Source: Flavipsychrobacter sp. (lineage in GTDB: Bacteria > Bacteroidota > Bacteroidia > Chitinophagales > Chitinophagaceae). From it: DNA of 23,903 nt. The stretch is taken from contig JAJNBR010000007.1 in assembly GCA_021156265.1 (NCBI GenBank), positions 1 through 23,903 on the forward strand. The letters run 5' to 3'. A program made the position numbers and the translations under genes. A model generated the notes under the pieces. The model was not told the origin of the DNA, ran no database searches, and saw nothing but the letters and a program-made list of their open reading frames with translations. Numbering within the stretch: the stretch's first letter is position 1; every line of letters starts with the position of its first letter. Of this stretch, positions 1 through 7,379 are shown piece after piece.

Positions 1-291
1 CAATGCATTAAACCCGTACGACTTAATAAACACAGGGGTTTGTTGTACCAACAGGTTGGCGATATTCTGAAACTGGTATTGCTGCAGCGTGAAGCTATCG
101 ATAGTGGTTACTTTCTGTCCGGGCGAGAACATATTGACACGGTCATCATTGGAAACAGGTTTGTTCCTTCGTCCTTTTACGCGGATCTCCAGGAGCGTAT
201 CACGGTCCTGTCCTTCAGCAGTTGCGCAGCAGCACAATGCTATCAGCATCGCCATGCTCCCGATTCTTGCTATGATGGGTGATACAACCAC
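1..291 (-). CDS. btuB: TonB-dependent outer-membrane receptor, BtuB-like (N-terminal part only)
   Basis: This is the last visible gene of the B12 operon, and its 3' part lies beyond the left edge. The translated 97 residues give a signal peptide (hydrophobic MLIALCCCATAEG segment), then a short strand and a typical TonB plug start: a region with DTLLEIRVKGRR, then DSFTLQQYQFQNIANLLVQQ and TPVFIKSYG. These resemble the beginning of BtuB-type plugs. Such receptors import substrates across the outer membrane using TonB-ExbBD energy. An in-frame stop lies at 301-303. The first start codon is a GTG at 291-289, five bases past the upstream gene's stop; an in-frame ATG at 255-253 would leave a very short signal peptide, so GTG is preferred but not certain. 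Specificity for corrinoids is inferred from the riboswitch and the BtuG-like neighbour, since the barrel is not visible. Confidence 0.8.
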   Translation of the reverse strand, partial: MVVSPIIARIGSMAMLIALCCCATAEGQDRDTLLEIRVKGRRNKPVSNDDRVNMFSPGQKVTTIDSFTLQQYQFQNIANLLVQQTPVFIKSYGFNAL

Positions 292-296
292 GTTCG

Positions 297-1385
297 TTAT
301 TTAGTATCGAAGTAAAAATGACCCGGCCCTATGCCTACCGAAAATTCTTTTTCTTTCTCTCCTTTGTTACTATATACCAGCACAGATCCTTTTTGTATGA
401 AGCCTTTCGGATCGCCGATGTAGAGTTTATCTGTTACCGGTTCTACCCCCAGGGCCCAAAAGTATTGGTACTGCTTTGCCTGAATGAATGGCTGTTCCGG
501 CAGCCCGGCATCGGTGATGCCCATCCGGTATATGCCGTTGTGTTCCGTGCCACCTTTATAGTTGACGCTGATGAAATACAACTCATCCTTAGCGGTATTC
601 GTAACCAGCCGTATTGGGTCAGTTTTCTCCGGGAACTGGTAAATCGCCAAAGTTTGTTCCCCTACAGGATCGATGCGCGTCAAAGCAGCGCGCTTTCCCT
701 TGGTCACATTTCCAGAAAGCACCCAGAGCATATCGAACTTATCGACGGCAATGGTGTGTGGTGCGAAACCACCAACTACTATCTCCTGCTCTATTTTATC
801 TGTAGAAGGATTCAGTTTGTATACTTTGTTAGAAGATGTATCCCATGCGCAACAGTATGCTGCACCTTTGTGCAGCAACATAGCCTCAGTATTCTGTGCA
901 GGTATAGTTATCGAGCCCGTTACCTGGCAGGTTTGCGGATTGATGATATAAACTTTGTTGGAGAAGAGCGTAGATACATACGCTTTGATATCACTAACTG
1001 GTAAGATATGCCGGGGTTTGGGAATAGAAATAGACGCTATGTGCTTTTTGCTGGCCGCATCGATTACTATTACTTTATCCGAGTTATTAATGCAGAGAAA
1101 AAATTTGTCGCCGATGCGTTGCATGCTTTCAAACACATCGCCCAGCGGCTGGCCATTGACAGCTTCGTAAATATTATTGCTGATGGTCTCGTTATCAGGC
1201 TGGTAAAGGCTGAAAGATCCATTTCCATTACCCAGCGCGCCTTCGCATACTATGTATACATTGCCGACTGTATCACCACCAATGGTAGTTGTAGGTTTTA
1301 CAGGCTTGTCTTTGACACACGCGCTGAAGAACAACAGCAGCGCCGGCCATAACAACCTTATAATTTGGTAATTTTTTCTACCCAT
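297..1385 (-). CDS. btuG: BtuG-like beta-propeller surface lipoprotein (YncE/DUF5074 family)
   Basis: The 362-residue protein starts with a lipoprotein signal peptide ending in a lipobox (FFSAC, lipidated Cys23). The rest is built of repeated short strands of the YncE/DUF5074 beta-propeller type, with blade-like phrases such as KVIVIDAASKK, KVYIINPQT, KVYKLNPSTDK and KLYIGDPKG. In gut Bacteroides the propeller lipoprotein BtuG caps the BtuB receptor on the cell surface and binds vitamin B12 very tightly; that is established for the family. Here the same role is inferred from architecture plus position: directly upstream of the TonB receptor and downstream of a cobalamin riboswitch. Its start overlaps the end of the preceding gene by 28 bases, which suggests translational coupling. 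Without a structure comparison a general YncE-like role cannot be excluded. Confidence 0.8.
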   Translation of the reverse strand: MGRKNYQIIRLLWPALLLFFSACVKDKPVKPTTTIGGDTVGNVYIVCEGALGNGNGSFSLYQPDNETISNNIYEAVNGQPLGDVFESMQRIGDKFFLCINNSDKVIVIDAASKKHIASISIPKPRHILPVSDIKAYVSTLFSNKVYIINPQTCQVTGSITIPAQNTEAMLLHKGAAYCCAWDTSSNKVYKLNPSTDKIEQEIVVGGFAPHTIAVDKFDMLWVLSGNVTKGKRAALTRIDPVGEQTLAIYQFPEKTDPIRLVTNTAKDELYFISVNYKGGTEHNGIYRMGITDAGLPEQPFIQAKQYQYFWALGVEPVTDKLYIGDPKGFIQKGSVLVYSNKGEKEKEFSVGIGPGHFYFDTK

Positions 1386-2353
1386 TTATTTCCCTTGCTA
1401 TCACTCAGCAAAATTAAATAGACACCCTTGGTATAGCTCTCCAAAGCTATCTCGGCTTTACCAGCCTTCAAACTGACAGTTGTCAGCTGCTTTCCGGAGA
1501 TATCTGTCAACACTGCCTGCAAAGGTTCTTCACTCATTAATACCAGCCTGTCGATAGCCGGATTGGGATAGACCGAATAAGTCTTTGGGGATTCCAATAT
1601 GGTGATACCAATAGGGAACAACCCGTGTTGGTAAAATGCCCCTACAGCATCCAGGTCAAATCCCCCTGTGGCAAAAGCAGTCGGGTACGGTTCGTTGATG
1701 ACCTTGCCCTCCTTATCGTACGAAGCATGCCCGCCTGTGGAACCGATAACATCGACAAGGCGGACGTGCGTAATATTATCTATATCGAGACCGGAAATAC
1801 CTGCCAGTTCCTGCAAATCGAAAGGAGTACCGTAACCGGTAATGTATTTCCCTGCAAGGTTATTTATATGTCGCGCATTCATGTATACACCGGCACCGGG
1901 TATTTGCGGCGATGTTGGCGTATTAGATGCGGCGGGAAAACGAAAAAAGCTAATTCCGTCAGAACTTACTTCAACAAATGCAAGTTCCAGGAAGGCCATT
2001 TCGGGATCTTGCGGATTAGCAAATGCATATTCAAACACCGCAAAATCCGGACCATTCCCATTGTAAATTGGCTGGGCAAATGTCAACACAGCAACTCCGC
2101 TATCGCCCAAACTTACAGGTGCGTCATCCGCCTTTCCTATTGCCCAGCTACTATCGCCGGAGGTAACATATCCCTGGCTTTTATCGGCAATATCTATCCA
2201 CCCGCGCTGCAGCACACAACCTGTAGCCCAACCTGTGAATTTCCCACTGCTTTTGTGGATCGCCGTGCTTCCGGCAACACCAGCCTGCGGTGCAAACTGC
2301 GCAAAGGCAGTCTGCACCAGGCAAAGTGTTATCAGAGAGAGAATCGTACGCAT
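1358..2353 (-). CDS. T9SS-sorted surface protein of the B12 operon (function unknown)
   Basis: The protein has 331 residues. Residues 1-18 are a Sec signal peptide (ending TAFA-Q). Residues 20-250 form an all-beta-looking domain rich in Gly and Asp, with conserved-looking stretches GWATGC, GNGPDFAVFEYAF, FVEVSSDGISFFRFP and a late GGFDLDAVG. Residues from about 259 (SVYPNPAIDRL) to the end (GVYLILLSDSKG...WVEKITKL) are a type A T9SS sorting domain, so the mature protein should be exported through T9SS and released or anchored at the surface. Its start lies 5 bases after the upstream DUF4465 gene, and its end overlaps the btuG-like gene. Proteins of this general appearance are often annotated only as 'cell surface protein' in Bacteroidota B12 loci. 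A corrinoid-binding or capture role is inference from operon context only. Confidence 0.85.
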   Translation of the reverse strand: MRTILSLITLCLVQTAFAQFAPQAGVAGSTAIHKSSGKFTGWATGCVLQRGWIDIADKSQGYVTSGDSSWAIGKADDAPVSLGDSGVAVLTFAQPIYNGNGPDFAVFEYAFANPQDPEMAFLELAFVEVSSDGISFFRFPAASNTPTSPQIPGAGVYMNARHINNLAGKYITGYGTPFDLQELAGISGLDIDNITHVRLVDVIGSTGGHASYDKEGKVINEPYPTAFATGGFDLDAVGAFYQHGLFPIGITILESPKTYSVYPNPAIDRLVLMSEEPLQAVLTDISGKQLTTVSLKAGKAEIALESYTKGVYLILLSDSKGNKWVEKITKL

Positions 2354-2357
2354 ATGG

Positions 2358-3347
2358 TTATTGTTTTACAAAACGCACACTTGCTTTTTGTGTCCCACCC
2401 CACATATTGAGGATGTAAACACCGGCAGGCAGCGATGAAACAGGAAGTGAAGTTAGCCCTTCTTTTGCTTCGTAGCCGGCAACTACTCTACCCGTCAGGT
2501 CGGTGATCTCGAGATTCGTCATCTGGTCGTCTTTCAGCTCAACGAATAATTGGCCGACAGCCGGGTTAGGATAAACTTTTGCGGCAAAGGTTGATGGTGA
2601 TGTATTTACAGAGGCTGTTTCATTGGTGGTAAAATTGTCGATAGCGTAATAGCCGGGCGTATTCATACCGAATGGGCTTACATCTGATGAAGCTAGTTCA
2701 ATCTGCAGGCTGTCCACATTGCCCAGCGGCAGCAGGTTTATCCAGCGCCAGCCACGGTAGATGGTATCTTTAGTATTATCTGCGCTCGTGAAATCAGCGA
2801 GGTATTCCTGGACGCTGTCTGTTTTTAACTGGCCATTCAGGTAGCCACGCACAGTGATAAGCAAGTAATCCGAATCATTACCTGATACACCACCAAACTT
2901 CTTGGCAAACATATCACCGTCGCGCATGCTGTAATAAGTATAAGCTGTGTTGGCGAGGTAGAAGCCATTAACGGGCTGGCCCTTTGCTTTGCCTTTCAGG
3001 TATATTTTGTTCATCACATCCCAGCCGATGATGTATTGCGGAGAGCCATTGTAGCCGCTACCAGTGATAGACGAATACTGGTTGGTATAACCGGCAGTCA
3101 GGCTATCGGTCATGTTGCTATAAGAAAAGCCGCTTTTCCAATACTGCCATCCACCCGGAAAAGTGTCATACACACAAGGAAAATGCGCAAGACCGTCGTC
3201 AAAGCCCATATCATCGCCGTATTGGCTATAGTTAACATAAAACGTGTCTGCTTTGGGTAAAGTCAGCGTATCGAAGGTGGCCACAGTTTGCGCCTGTGTG
3301 CTGATGCCCAGCAAGAGGGCAACGGGTAAAAATGTAAAATTGCGCAT
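2358..3347 (-). CDS. DUF4465 domain secreted protein with T9SS sorting domain
   Basis: The protein has 329 residues. Residues 1-20 are a signal peptide (LLLGISTQAQ). About residues 35-245 match what is known of the DUF4465 family: GGWQYWKSGFSYSN, a YIIGWDVMNKIYLKG stretch, then NGFYLANTAYTYYSMRDGD with FAKKFGG and GNDSDYLLITVRGY, ending PGYYAIDNFTT. Residues about 258-329 (KVYPNPAVGQLFVEL ... LPAGVYILNMWGG) are a type A T9SS sorting domain. It is the first gene behind the cobalamin riboswitch, about 135 bases downstream of it. DUF4465 proteins recur in B12-riboswitch loci of Bacteroidota, and surface corrinoid binding (as for the BtuH family) is a reasonable hypothesis, but I cannot confirm that this protein belongs to BtuH. 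No catalytic motif is seen. Confidence 0.85.
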   Translation of the reverse strand: MRNFTFLPVALLLGISTQAQTVATFDTLTLPKADTFYVNYSQYGDDMGFDDGLAHFPCVYDTFPGGWQYWKSGFSYSNMTDSLTAGYTNQYSSITGSGYNGSPQYIIGWDVMNKIYLKGKAKGQPVNGFYLANTAYTYYSMRDGDMFAKKFGGVSGNDSDYLLITVRGYLNGQLKTDSVQEYLADFTSADNTKDTIYRGWRWINLLPLGNVDSLQIELASSDVSPFGMNTPGYYAIDNFTTNETASVNTSPSTFAAKVYPNPAVGQLFVELKDDQMTNLEITDLTGRVVAGYEAKEGLTSLPVSSLPAGVYILNMWGGTQKASVRFVKQ

Positions 3348-3434
3348 ATATCAATTGGTTTTAAAAAACAATCTCAATTGCGGCTACGGGATACTGATGG
3401 AATAAGAGAAAAGCTGTTACGAAGAAGCCTTTGT

Positions 3435-3468
3435 CTTACCGTGCTTTTCTTCCCGAAAGCAGCGTAAG
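3435..3468 (-). other. Hairpin in the B12 leader, possible expression platform
   Basis: Between the B12 box and the first gene, the minus strand can fold CTTAC...GTAAG as outer stem and TGCTTT...AAAGCA as inner stem, with two mismatched pairs between them. No U-run follows it, so it is not a normal intrinsic terminator. It may act as part of the switch (for example by affecting translation start or pausing), which is inference. Confidence 0.35.
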
Positions 3469-3481
3469 TAATTTTTTTTCT

Positions 3482-3645
3482 AAAGGCAGGTCTTCTGACT
3501 TACTTCACCTTTTGCGGCCTTCCCGTCGTATTAAGACAGTGGCTCAGGTAGCAAAAGGCTGTTTTTGAAGCTTACAGCATCGGGTAATGTCCGGGATTTT
3601 CACCGCGGTTCCCTTTTCATCCCACCAAACGGCGAGAACCTTTGA
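3482..3645 (-). ncRNA. Cobalamin (adenosylcobalamin-type) riboswitch
   Basis: Read on the minus strand, the region carries the hallmarks of the Rfam Cobalamin family: a GGTTCTCGCC start, then GGGATGAAAAGGGAACC and GCGGTGAAAATCCCGG, then GAGCCACTG, CGACGGGAAGGC and the B12 box AAGTCAGAAGACCTGCC (3485-3501). It begins a few bases after the -7 element of a good promoter and precedes the four-gene uptake operon. Corrinoid binding normally lowers expression of such uptake operons. The exact ends are estimated by eye. Confidence 0.95.
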
Positions 3646-3650
3646 GAGTG

Positions 3651-3681
3651 CAAATGTAGAGTCTAAAACCAGATTTGCAAA
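3651..3681 (-). promoter_or_regulatory. Promoter of the B12 uptake operon
   Basis: On the minus strand, TTTG (3681-3678) is followed by a 19-base spacer and TACATTTG (3658-3651). This matches the Bacteroidota primary sigma consensus TTTG / TAnnTTTG with the usual spacing. The predicted transcript start falls just before the riboswitch. Confidence 0.8.
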
Positions 3682-3711
3682 AAAATTTTTATAAGCGGAA
3701 ATGCAGGCAGC

Positions 3712-4461
3712 TTAGGAGATCAGGCGCTGGCGCATGGCTTCATAGAGTATCATACCGGTGGCTACCGAGACATTGAGCGAGTCAAATCTTTCCGCCATGG
3801 GTATCGTGATAAGTGTGTCGGCACGCTTAATGACATCTTTACTGATGCCGGTATCCTCAGCGCCCATCACAACGCACGATGGCCCCTTCAGGTCGGCCTC
3901 AAATACAGGAATGGCGCCCTGCATTTGTGTGCCTAACACCTGAATACCATTCAGCCGCAGCACGTCGATGGCTTGTTGTACAGAAGGTATCCTGCAAAGC
4001 AGGATCTTGCGCAAGGCGCCTGTTGATGTTTTGATAGCGTCCTCTGTAAGTGAGGCTGAGGATGAAGTGGGCAGTATCAATCCCTGTGCTCCGCAACACA
4101 ATGCGGTTCGTGCAATGGCGCCGACATTCCGAACATCGGTGACACCATCCAGCAGTATGAACAACGGTGTGTCGCCTTTGTCTACCACAGAGTCGATAGC
4201 ATCCTGCAATTCTACATAGTGCAATAGGCTGGTCCAGGCTACTACGCCCTGGTGTTGGGCTTTGGTAAGGCCATTCAGTTTCTCTACCGGTACCTGGCTA
4301 ATGGGAATGTTGCGCTCGCGGGCTAGTTGCTTGATGCTGACGATCTCGGGCCCTGTTGCGCTGCGCAGCAGGAATATTTTTTCAATGATGGTTCCCTGCT
4401 GTAACGCTTCCAGCAATGGTTTGCGTCCTATCAGTATGGGCAGCGAGCGTACAGGCTTCAT
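3712..4461 (-). CDS. rlmB: TrmH/SpoU-family 23S rRNA 2'-O-ribose methyltransferase (RlmB-like)
   Basis: This is a 249-residue SPOUT-class methyltransferase that uses S-adenosylmethionine to methylate a ribose 2'-OH; RlmB modifies G2251 of 23S rRNA. The N-terminal substrate-binding domain starts PILIGRKPLLEAL and includes KLNGLTKAQHQGVVA (residues 61-75). The three SpoU motifs follow: LLDGVTDVRNVGAIARTA (residues 103-120), VMGAEDTGIS (198-207) and IPMAERFDSLNVSVATG (220-236). The last has AERF where most members have a Gly-containing loop, a small variation. The gene follows the CWC gene after an 18-base gap and is probably the last gene of that minus-strand unit. The exact rRNA target cannot be proven from sequence; other TrmH-family targets are possible. 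Confidence 0.88.
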   Translation of the reverse strand: MKPVRSLPILIGRKPLLEALQQGTIIEKIFLLRSATGPEIVSIKQLARERNIPISQVPVEKLNGLTKAQHQGVVAWTSLLHYVELQDAIDSVVDKGDTPLFILLDGVTDVRNVGAIARTALCCGAQGLILPTSSSASLTEDAIKTSTGALRKILLCRIPSVQQAIDVLRLNGIQVLGTQMQGAIPVFEADLKGPSCVVMGAEDTGISKDVIKRADTLITIPMAERFDSLNVSVATGMILYEAMRQRLIS

Positions 4462-4479
4462 GCGGCAAACCTACGAATA

Positions 4480-4680
4480 TTATGTGGACCTAAGATCGTC
4501 GGTCACTTCCGGTCTTTCTCCGAACGTTGTGAGGCATTCAGGACATAGACAATTATCATAATCTGCCTTCAGCTGCACCAACGTTTCTGCTGAAAGCGTC
4601 AGGTTTTCGCACCAGCAGCCGCGCTCATCAGCTTTGCAGCCAAATTGTTTATTGCATTTTGAACAGTGCTTTTCCGTCAT
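4480..4680 (-). CDS. Small cysteine-rich CWC-type protein
   Basis: This is a 66-residue protein with eight cysteines (residues 6, 9, 15, 22, 24, 44, 46 and 49). They fit the 'cysteine-rich CWC' family, a probable metal-binding fold: CSKCNKQFGC, GCWCENLTL and CLCPECL. No signal peptide is seen, so it should be cytoplasmic. Its ATG overlaps the stop codon of the upstream lipoprotein gene (ATGA overlap), and rlmB follows after 18 bases. The function of the family is not known to me; zinc or other metal binding is inferred from the cysteine pairs. Confidence 0.8.
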   Translation of the reverse strand: MTEKHCSKCNKQFGCKADERGCWCENLTLSAETLVQLKADYDNCLCPECLTTFGERPEVTDDLRST

Positions 4681-5393
4681 GGGTGTAATTCGAAATCAAA
4701 ATGGTTGGTTTGGCCTTTGTAGGTAAAGTCAAGCGTTACCGGCTCGAGGCTGCCGAGCCACCATCGCGGCAATACGCCTACTTGACTGCCTATCCCGTAA
4801 CCCTTGTAAAAGAACTTTGTCTTCTTATCATGCTTATAAGAAACTTCCCAACTTTTTGCCTTTTGCCCGTTAATAATAATTCCGTTTTCTCCACTAACAA
4901 AGCTTGCTGGCCAAAGCTTTGAAGCAAACAAAGCGTCGTCACCCACATGCTCCGAAGAAAAATCTACAATCGGTTCCCAACCGTAAAGAGTCAAAATTTT
5001 CTTTCCAGCGGTATCTTCGTGTAAATATAAGGGGCCAGACCTTGCATTTTTCCAAACCGTGTCGCAGGGTTGTTTTGTATACACAAAGTCTCCGCTGACG
5101 TCGTACCTAAAATATTTCATACCTGCTATTACAGTATCACGGCCCGTGCTTTTTACGGTTATATACCAATGCACAGCGGTATCCCTCTCCCCTTGCTTCT
5201 GCCAAGAGCACCAAAGCACGTCATCGATCACTGTATTCTGCAGGTGTATTCTCCACTCTGCATCCTTCACCGGCAAATACAGAAAATCAGTTAGCGGAGC
5301 TGGCTCAGGTACTGGGTTGGGTTTAAATTTATCTTTCTTACATGAGGTTGCAAAGCACACGACAAGCAGCAATAACAGGCTATAGTTTTTCAT
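4677..5393 (-). CDS. Predicted lipoprotein of unknown function
   Basis: The protein has 238 residues. It has a clear lipoprotein signal peptide (LLLLLVVCFATSC, lipidated Cys18) followed by a Lys- and Pro-rich linker (KKDKFKPNPVPEPAP) typical of Bacteroidota surface or periplasmic lipoproteins. The remainder alternates hydrophobic and polar residues as in a beta-rich domain, with many Trp and Tyr (DAEWRIHLQN, DVLWCSWQKQGERD, FFYKGYGIGSQVG). I do not recognise a family. It starts 38 bases after the yebC terminator and is the first gene of a three-gene unit with the CWC gene and rlmB, although no matching promoter consensus is visible in that short gap. Confidence 0.75.
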   Translation of the reverse strand: MKNYSLLLLLVVCFATSCKKDKFKPNPVPEPAPLTDFLYLPVKDAEWRIHLQNTVIDDVLWCSWQKQGERDTAVHWYITVKSTGRDTVIAGMKYFRYDVSGDFVYTKQPCDTVWKNARSGPLYLHEDTAGKKILTLYGWEPIVDFSSEHVGDDALFASKLWPASFVSGENGIIINGQKAKSWEVSYKHDKKTKFFYKGYGIGSQVGVLPRWWLGSLEPVTLDFTYKGQTNHFDFELHP

Positions 5394-5431
5394 AGGTCTT
5401 AGTTTACCATTCTAAGGTACTATCAGAATGC

Positions 5432-5461
5432 AAAAAGCGGAAGCTAGTGCTACCGCTTTTT
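5432..5461 (-). terminator. Intrinsic terminator after yebC (possibly bidirectional)
   Basis: A perfect 9-bp inverted repeat (AAAAAGCGG / CCGCTTTTT) with an extra AGC/GCT pairing inside the loop lies 20 bases downstream of the yebC stop. Because both arms carry an A/T run, it can work on either strand. Confidence 0.85.
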
Positions 5462-5481
5462 GTGGTAAAATGACAGTTCTA

Positions 5482-6192
5482 TTACGCCATATTATGGAAC
5501 ACGCGCTGCACGTCGTCATCCTGCTCCACGCGCTCAATGAGTTTAAATACTTCTTCCGATTGTTCTTCGGATACTTCTACGGTGTTCTGCGGTATCCATT
5601 CCAGCTCTGAAGATATAGGAGTGATGCCTCTTTCTTCCAGCGCCTTCTGCATGCTGCCGAATGAGTTGAACTCGCAACGTACGATCAGGTTGCCATCGCT
5701 GTCGTCGCCCAGTTCCTCCAGTCCCGCATCTATCAGTTCCAGCTCCAGGTCCTCAGGATTCAGGCCTTCAGGATTCAGTTTAAAAACACCCAGGTGTTTG
5801 AACATAAAGGCTACCGAACCACTGTTGCCTAGGGTACCACCACCTTTGTTGAAGTGCGAGCGAACGTTGGCAACGGTACGTGTGTTGTTATCAGTAGCGG
5901 TCTCGACAAGAATAGCGATGCCGTGCGGTGCATAACCCTCAAACAATACCTCTTCGTAGTTGCTGGTATCCTTACCCAACGCATTCTTGATCGCACCTTC
6001 GATACGCTCCTTAGGCATGTTTAGTGACTTCGCGTTCTGCATGATGCGGCGCAGCATAGGGTTGACGTCCGGATCAGGGCCGCCTTTTTTAACAGCGATC
6101 GCTATTTCTTTACCGATACGGGTAAACTGTTTTGCCATCCTGTCGTACCTGGCAAACATCTTTGATTTCCGTACTTCAAATATCCGGCCCAT
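5482..6192 (-). CDS. yebC: YebC/PmpR-family protein (transcriptional regulator or translation factor)
   Basis: This is a 236-residue protein aligned over its full length with the YebC family. It has the N-terminal three-helix part with RKSKMFARYDRMAKQFTRIGKEI, then PDPDVNPMLRRIMQNAKSLNMPKERIEGAIKNA (residues about 39-71). The middle domain has YAPHGIAILVETATDNNTRTVANVRSHFNKGGGTLGNSGSVAFMF. The C-terminal domain ends HNMA. The family has been described as DNA-binding regulators and, for some members, as factors that relieve ribosome stalling. The start MGRIFEVRK fits the usual family start. A -7-like element (TATTTTTG on the minus strand, 6233-6226) lies 34 bases upstream of the ATG without a clear -33 partner. 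A strong terminator follows the gene. Confidence 0.95.
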   Translation of the reverse strand: MGRIFEVRKSKMFARYDRMAKQFTRIGKEIAIAVKKGGPDPDVNPMLRRIMQNAKSLNMPKERIEGAIKNALGKDTSNYEEVLFEGYAPHGIAILVETATDNNTRTVANVRSHFNKGGGTLGNSGSVAFMFKHLGVFKLNPEGLNPEDLELELIDAGLEELGDDSDGNLIVRCEFNSFGSMQKALEERGITPISSELEWIPQNTVEVSEEQSEEVFKLIERVEQDDDVQRVFHNMA

Positions 6193-6329
6193 ATATATTG
6201 TGTTTTTTTATCGTATTCGTGGCCGCAAAAATAAGAATTGTTTTCAGAGTATTAATAGGCAGTTTAACGTTTCTTAGGGCGCCGGAAAGCACACTCTTTG
6301 CCCGGATGCCCGTAAATTTGCAACCAATT

Positions 6330-6626
6330 ATGTTGAACTCTAAACTAGGCCGTTTCAGGGCCATCGCATTGACAGAGGCTGTTTCTTACCTCATATTGCT
6401 GTTCATTGCTATGCCGCTGAAATACATGGCCGGAATGCCTGATATGGTAAAATACACCGGCTGGGTACACGGTGTATTGTTTGTTGCATACGGTATTCTG
6501 TTGCTGCAGGTCTGGATCAGCTACAAATGGTCGTTCAAAAAGACCACGCTGATCTTCATATCATCCCTGATACCTTTCGTTCCGTTTTTTGTAGACCGCA
6601 GACTGAAACAGGAAGAAAGCCGCTAA
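6330..6626 (+). CDS. DUF3817 integral membrane protein
   Basis: The protein has 98 residues and about three membrane segments: TEAVSYLILLFIAMPLKYM, GWVHGVLFVAYGILLLQVW and TTLIFISSLIPFVPFFVDRR. The FRAIALTEAVSYL start and GWVHGVLFVAY motif are typical of the DUF3817 family, short inner-membrane proteins of unknown role. The frame stays open upstream, but the ATG at 6330 matches the family's length and start. A TAAATTTG (-7-like) element at 6313-6320 lies only 10 bases before it, implying a very short leader; no -33 element is found at the right distance. It diverges from yebC and converges with the beta-barrel gene, overlapping its end by 4 bases. Confidence 0.85.
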   Translation: MLNSKLGRFRAIALTEAVSYLILLFIAMPLKYMAGMPDMVKYTGWVHGVLFVAYGILLLQVWISYKWSFKKTTLIFISSLIPFVPFFVDRRLKQEESR

Positions 6627-7351
6627 AATCTTACGATCAGGTAAAAAGCCACAGGCAGATTAATACCTACATTCGATAATTTATTATCGGTAGTGGAGAC
6701 GGTCGTGGTGATTTCACGCATAGGTTTGGGATTGGGCCCCGGACCGGGACTAACAAACTCGCTGCGGGTTATCTCCGTTGTCCGTTTGTCAAACCCGGTT
6801 GCATAATACACGCTGGCTTCCGTGCCCACAAGTACTTTTTCGGAAATATTGTAACGTAGCCAAACCATTGGCCCGCCACCGTAACTTGTCTTCAGAGATT
6901 TAGTTATTACCGTACTCGAGTCAAAACCATTTACCACGCTTTTGGCCTTGACATTATCGTTGTTATAGGTAAAATCAAGACCGGCGCCCGTGCTCCATTT
7001 GTCGGAGAGCCGAAATGCTTTCTCAAAGCCTAGTCTCGCTCTCAATTCATCGAAATTGGTCTCCAATGAACCTGTAGCGTTGTCATCGTTGATCGTTCTC
7101 TTATTATAACCTACACCTGTTCTTATGCCCCATCCGCTCTTCGCAAAATTCAAAGAATAGATAAGCAGGTAGGGGTTATTTAAAGTTGGCGACGGGTTGT
7201 TGTTGAAATTGAATACCTGGCGGATAAGTTCATTGGCCTGAACACCTACATGGTGTACCAGTTTTTTGTCTTGCATAGCATTATCCTGGGCAAATGAAGG
7301 ATGAGCAATGCAGGCACTGCATAGTGCAATAGCTAATAGTGATCTTTTCAT
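6623..7351 (-). CDS. Outer-membrane beta-barrel protein (porin-like, unknown substrate)
   Basis: The protein has 242 residues. It has a signal peptide (SLLAIALCSACIAHPSFAQ) followed by alternating amphipathic strands (NPYLLIYSLNFAKSGWGIRTGVGYNKR, LRARLGFEKAFRLSDKWSTGAGLDFTY, GPMVWLRYNISEKVLVGTEASVYYATG) and a C-terminal strand ending in an aromatic residue (LPVAFYLIVRF). This is the usual pattern of 8-stranded outer-membrane barrels in Bacteroidota. The gene starts 28 bases after the cytochrome c peroxidase gene, so the two are probably co-transcribed. Its loop between strands contains a Pro/Gly-rich stretch (SPGPGPNPKPM). Function is unknown. Confidence 0.8.
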   Translation of the reverse strand: MKRSLLAIALCSACIAHPSFAQDNAMQDKKLVHHVGVQANELIRQVFNFNNNPSPTLNNPYLLIYSLNFAKSGWGIRTGVGYNKRTINDDNATGSLETNFDELRARLGFEKAFRLSDKWSTGAGLDFTYNNDNVKAKSVVNGFDSSTVITKSLKTSYGGGPMVWLRYNISEKVLVGTEASVYYATGFDKRTTEITRSEFVSPGPGPNPKPMREITTTVSTTDNKLSNVGINLPVAFYLIVRF

Positions 7352-7379
7352 TTTGGTTTCTGGTTGTGTTGTGTGAGTG

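Noticed and set aside
279..1004. 241-codon plus-strand frame opposite the BtuG-like gene
   Set aside because: The minus strand carries a lipoprotein signal and propeller repeats; the plus frame has no recognisable features.
1625..2410. 261-codon plus-strand frame opposite the second T9SS gene
   Set aside because: It is rich in Cys, Arg and Thr with no domain, opposite a gene with signal peptide and T9SS sorting domain.
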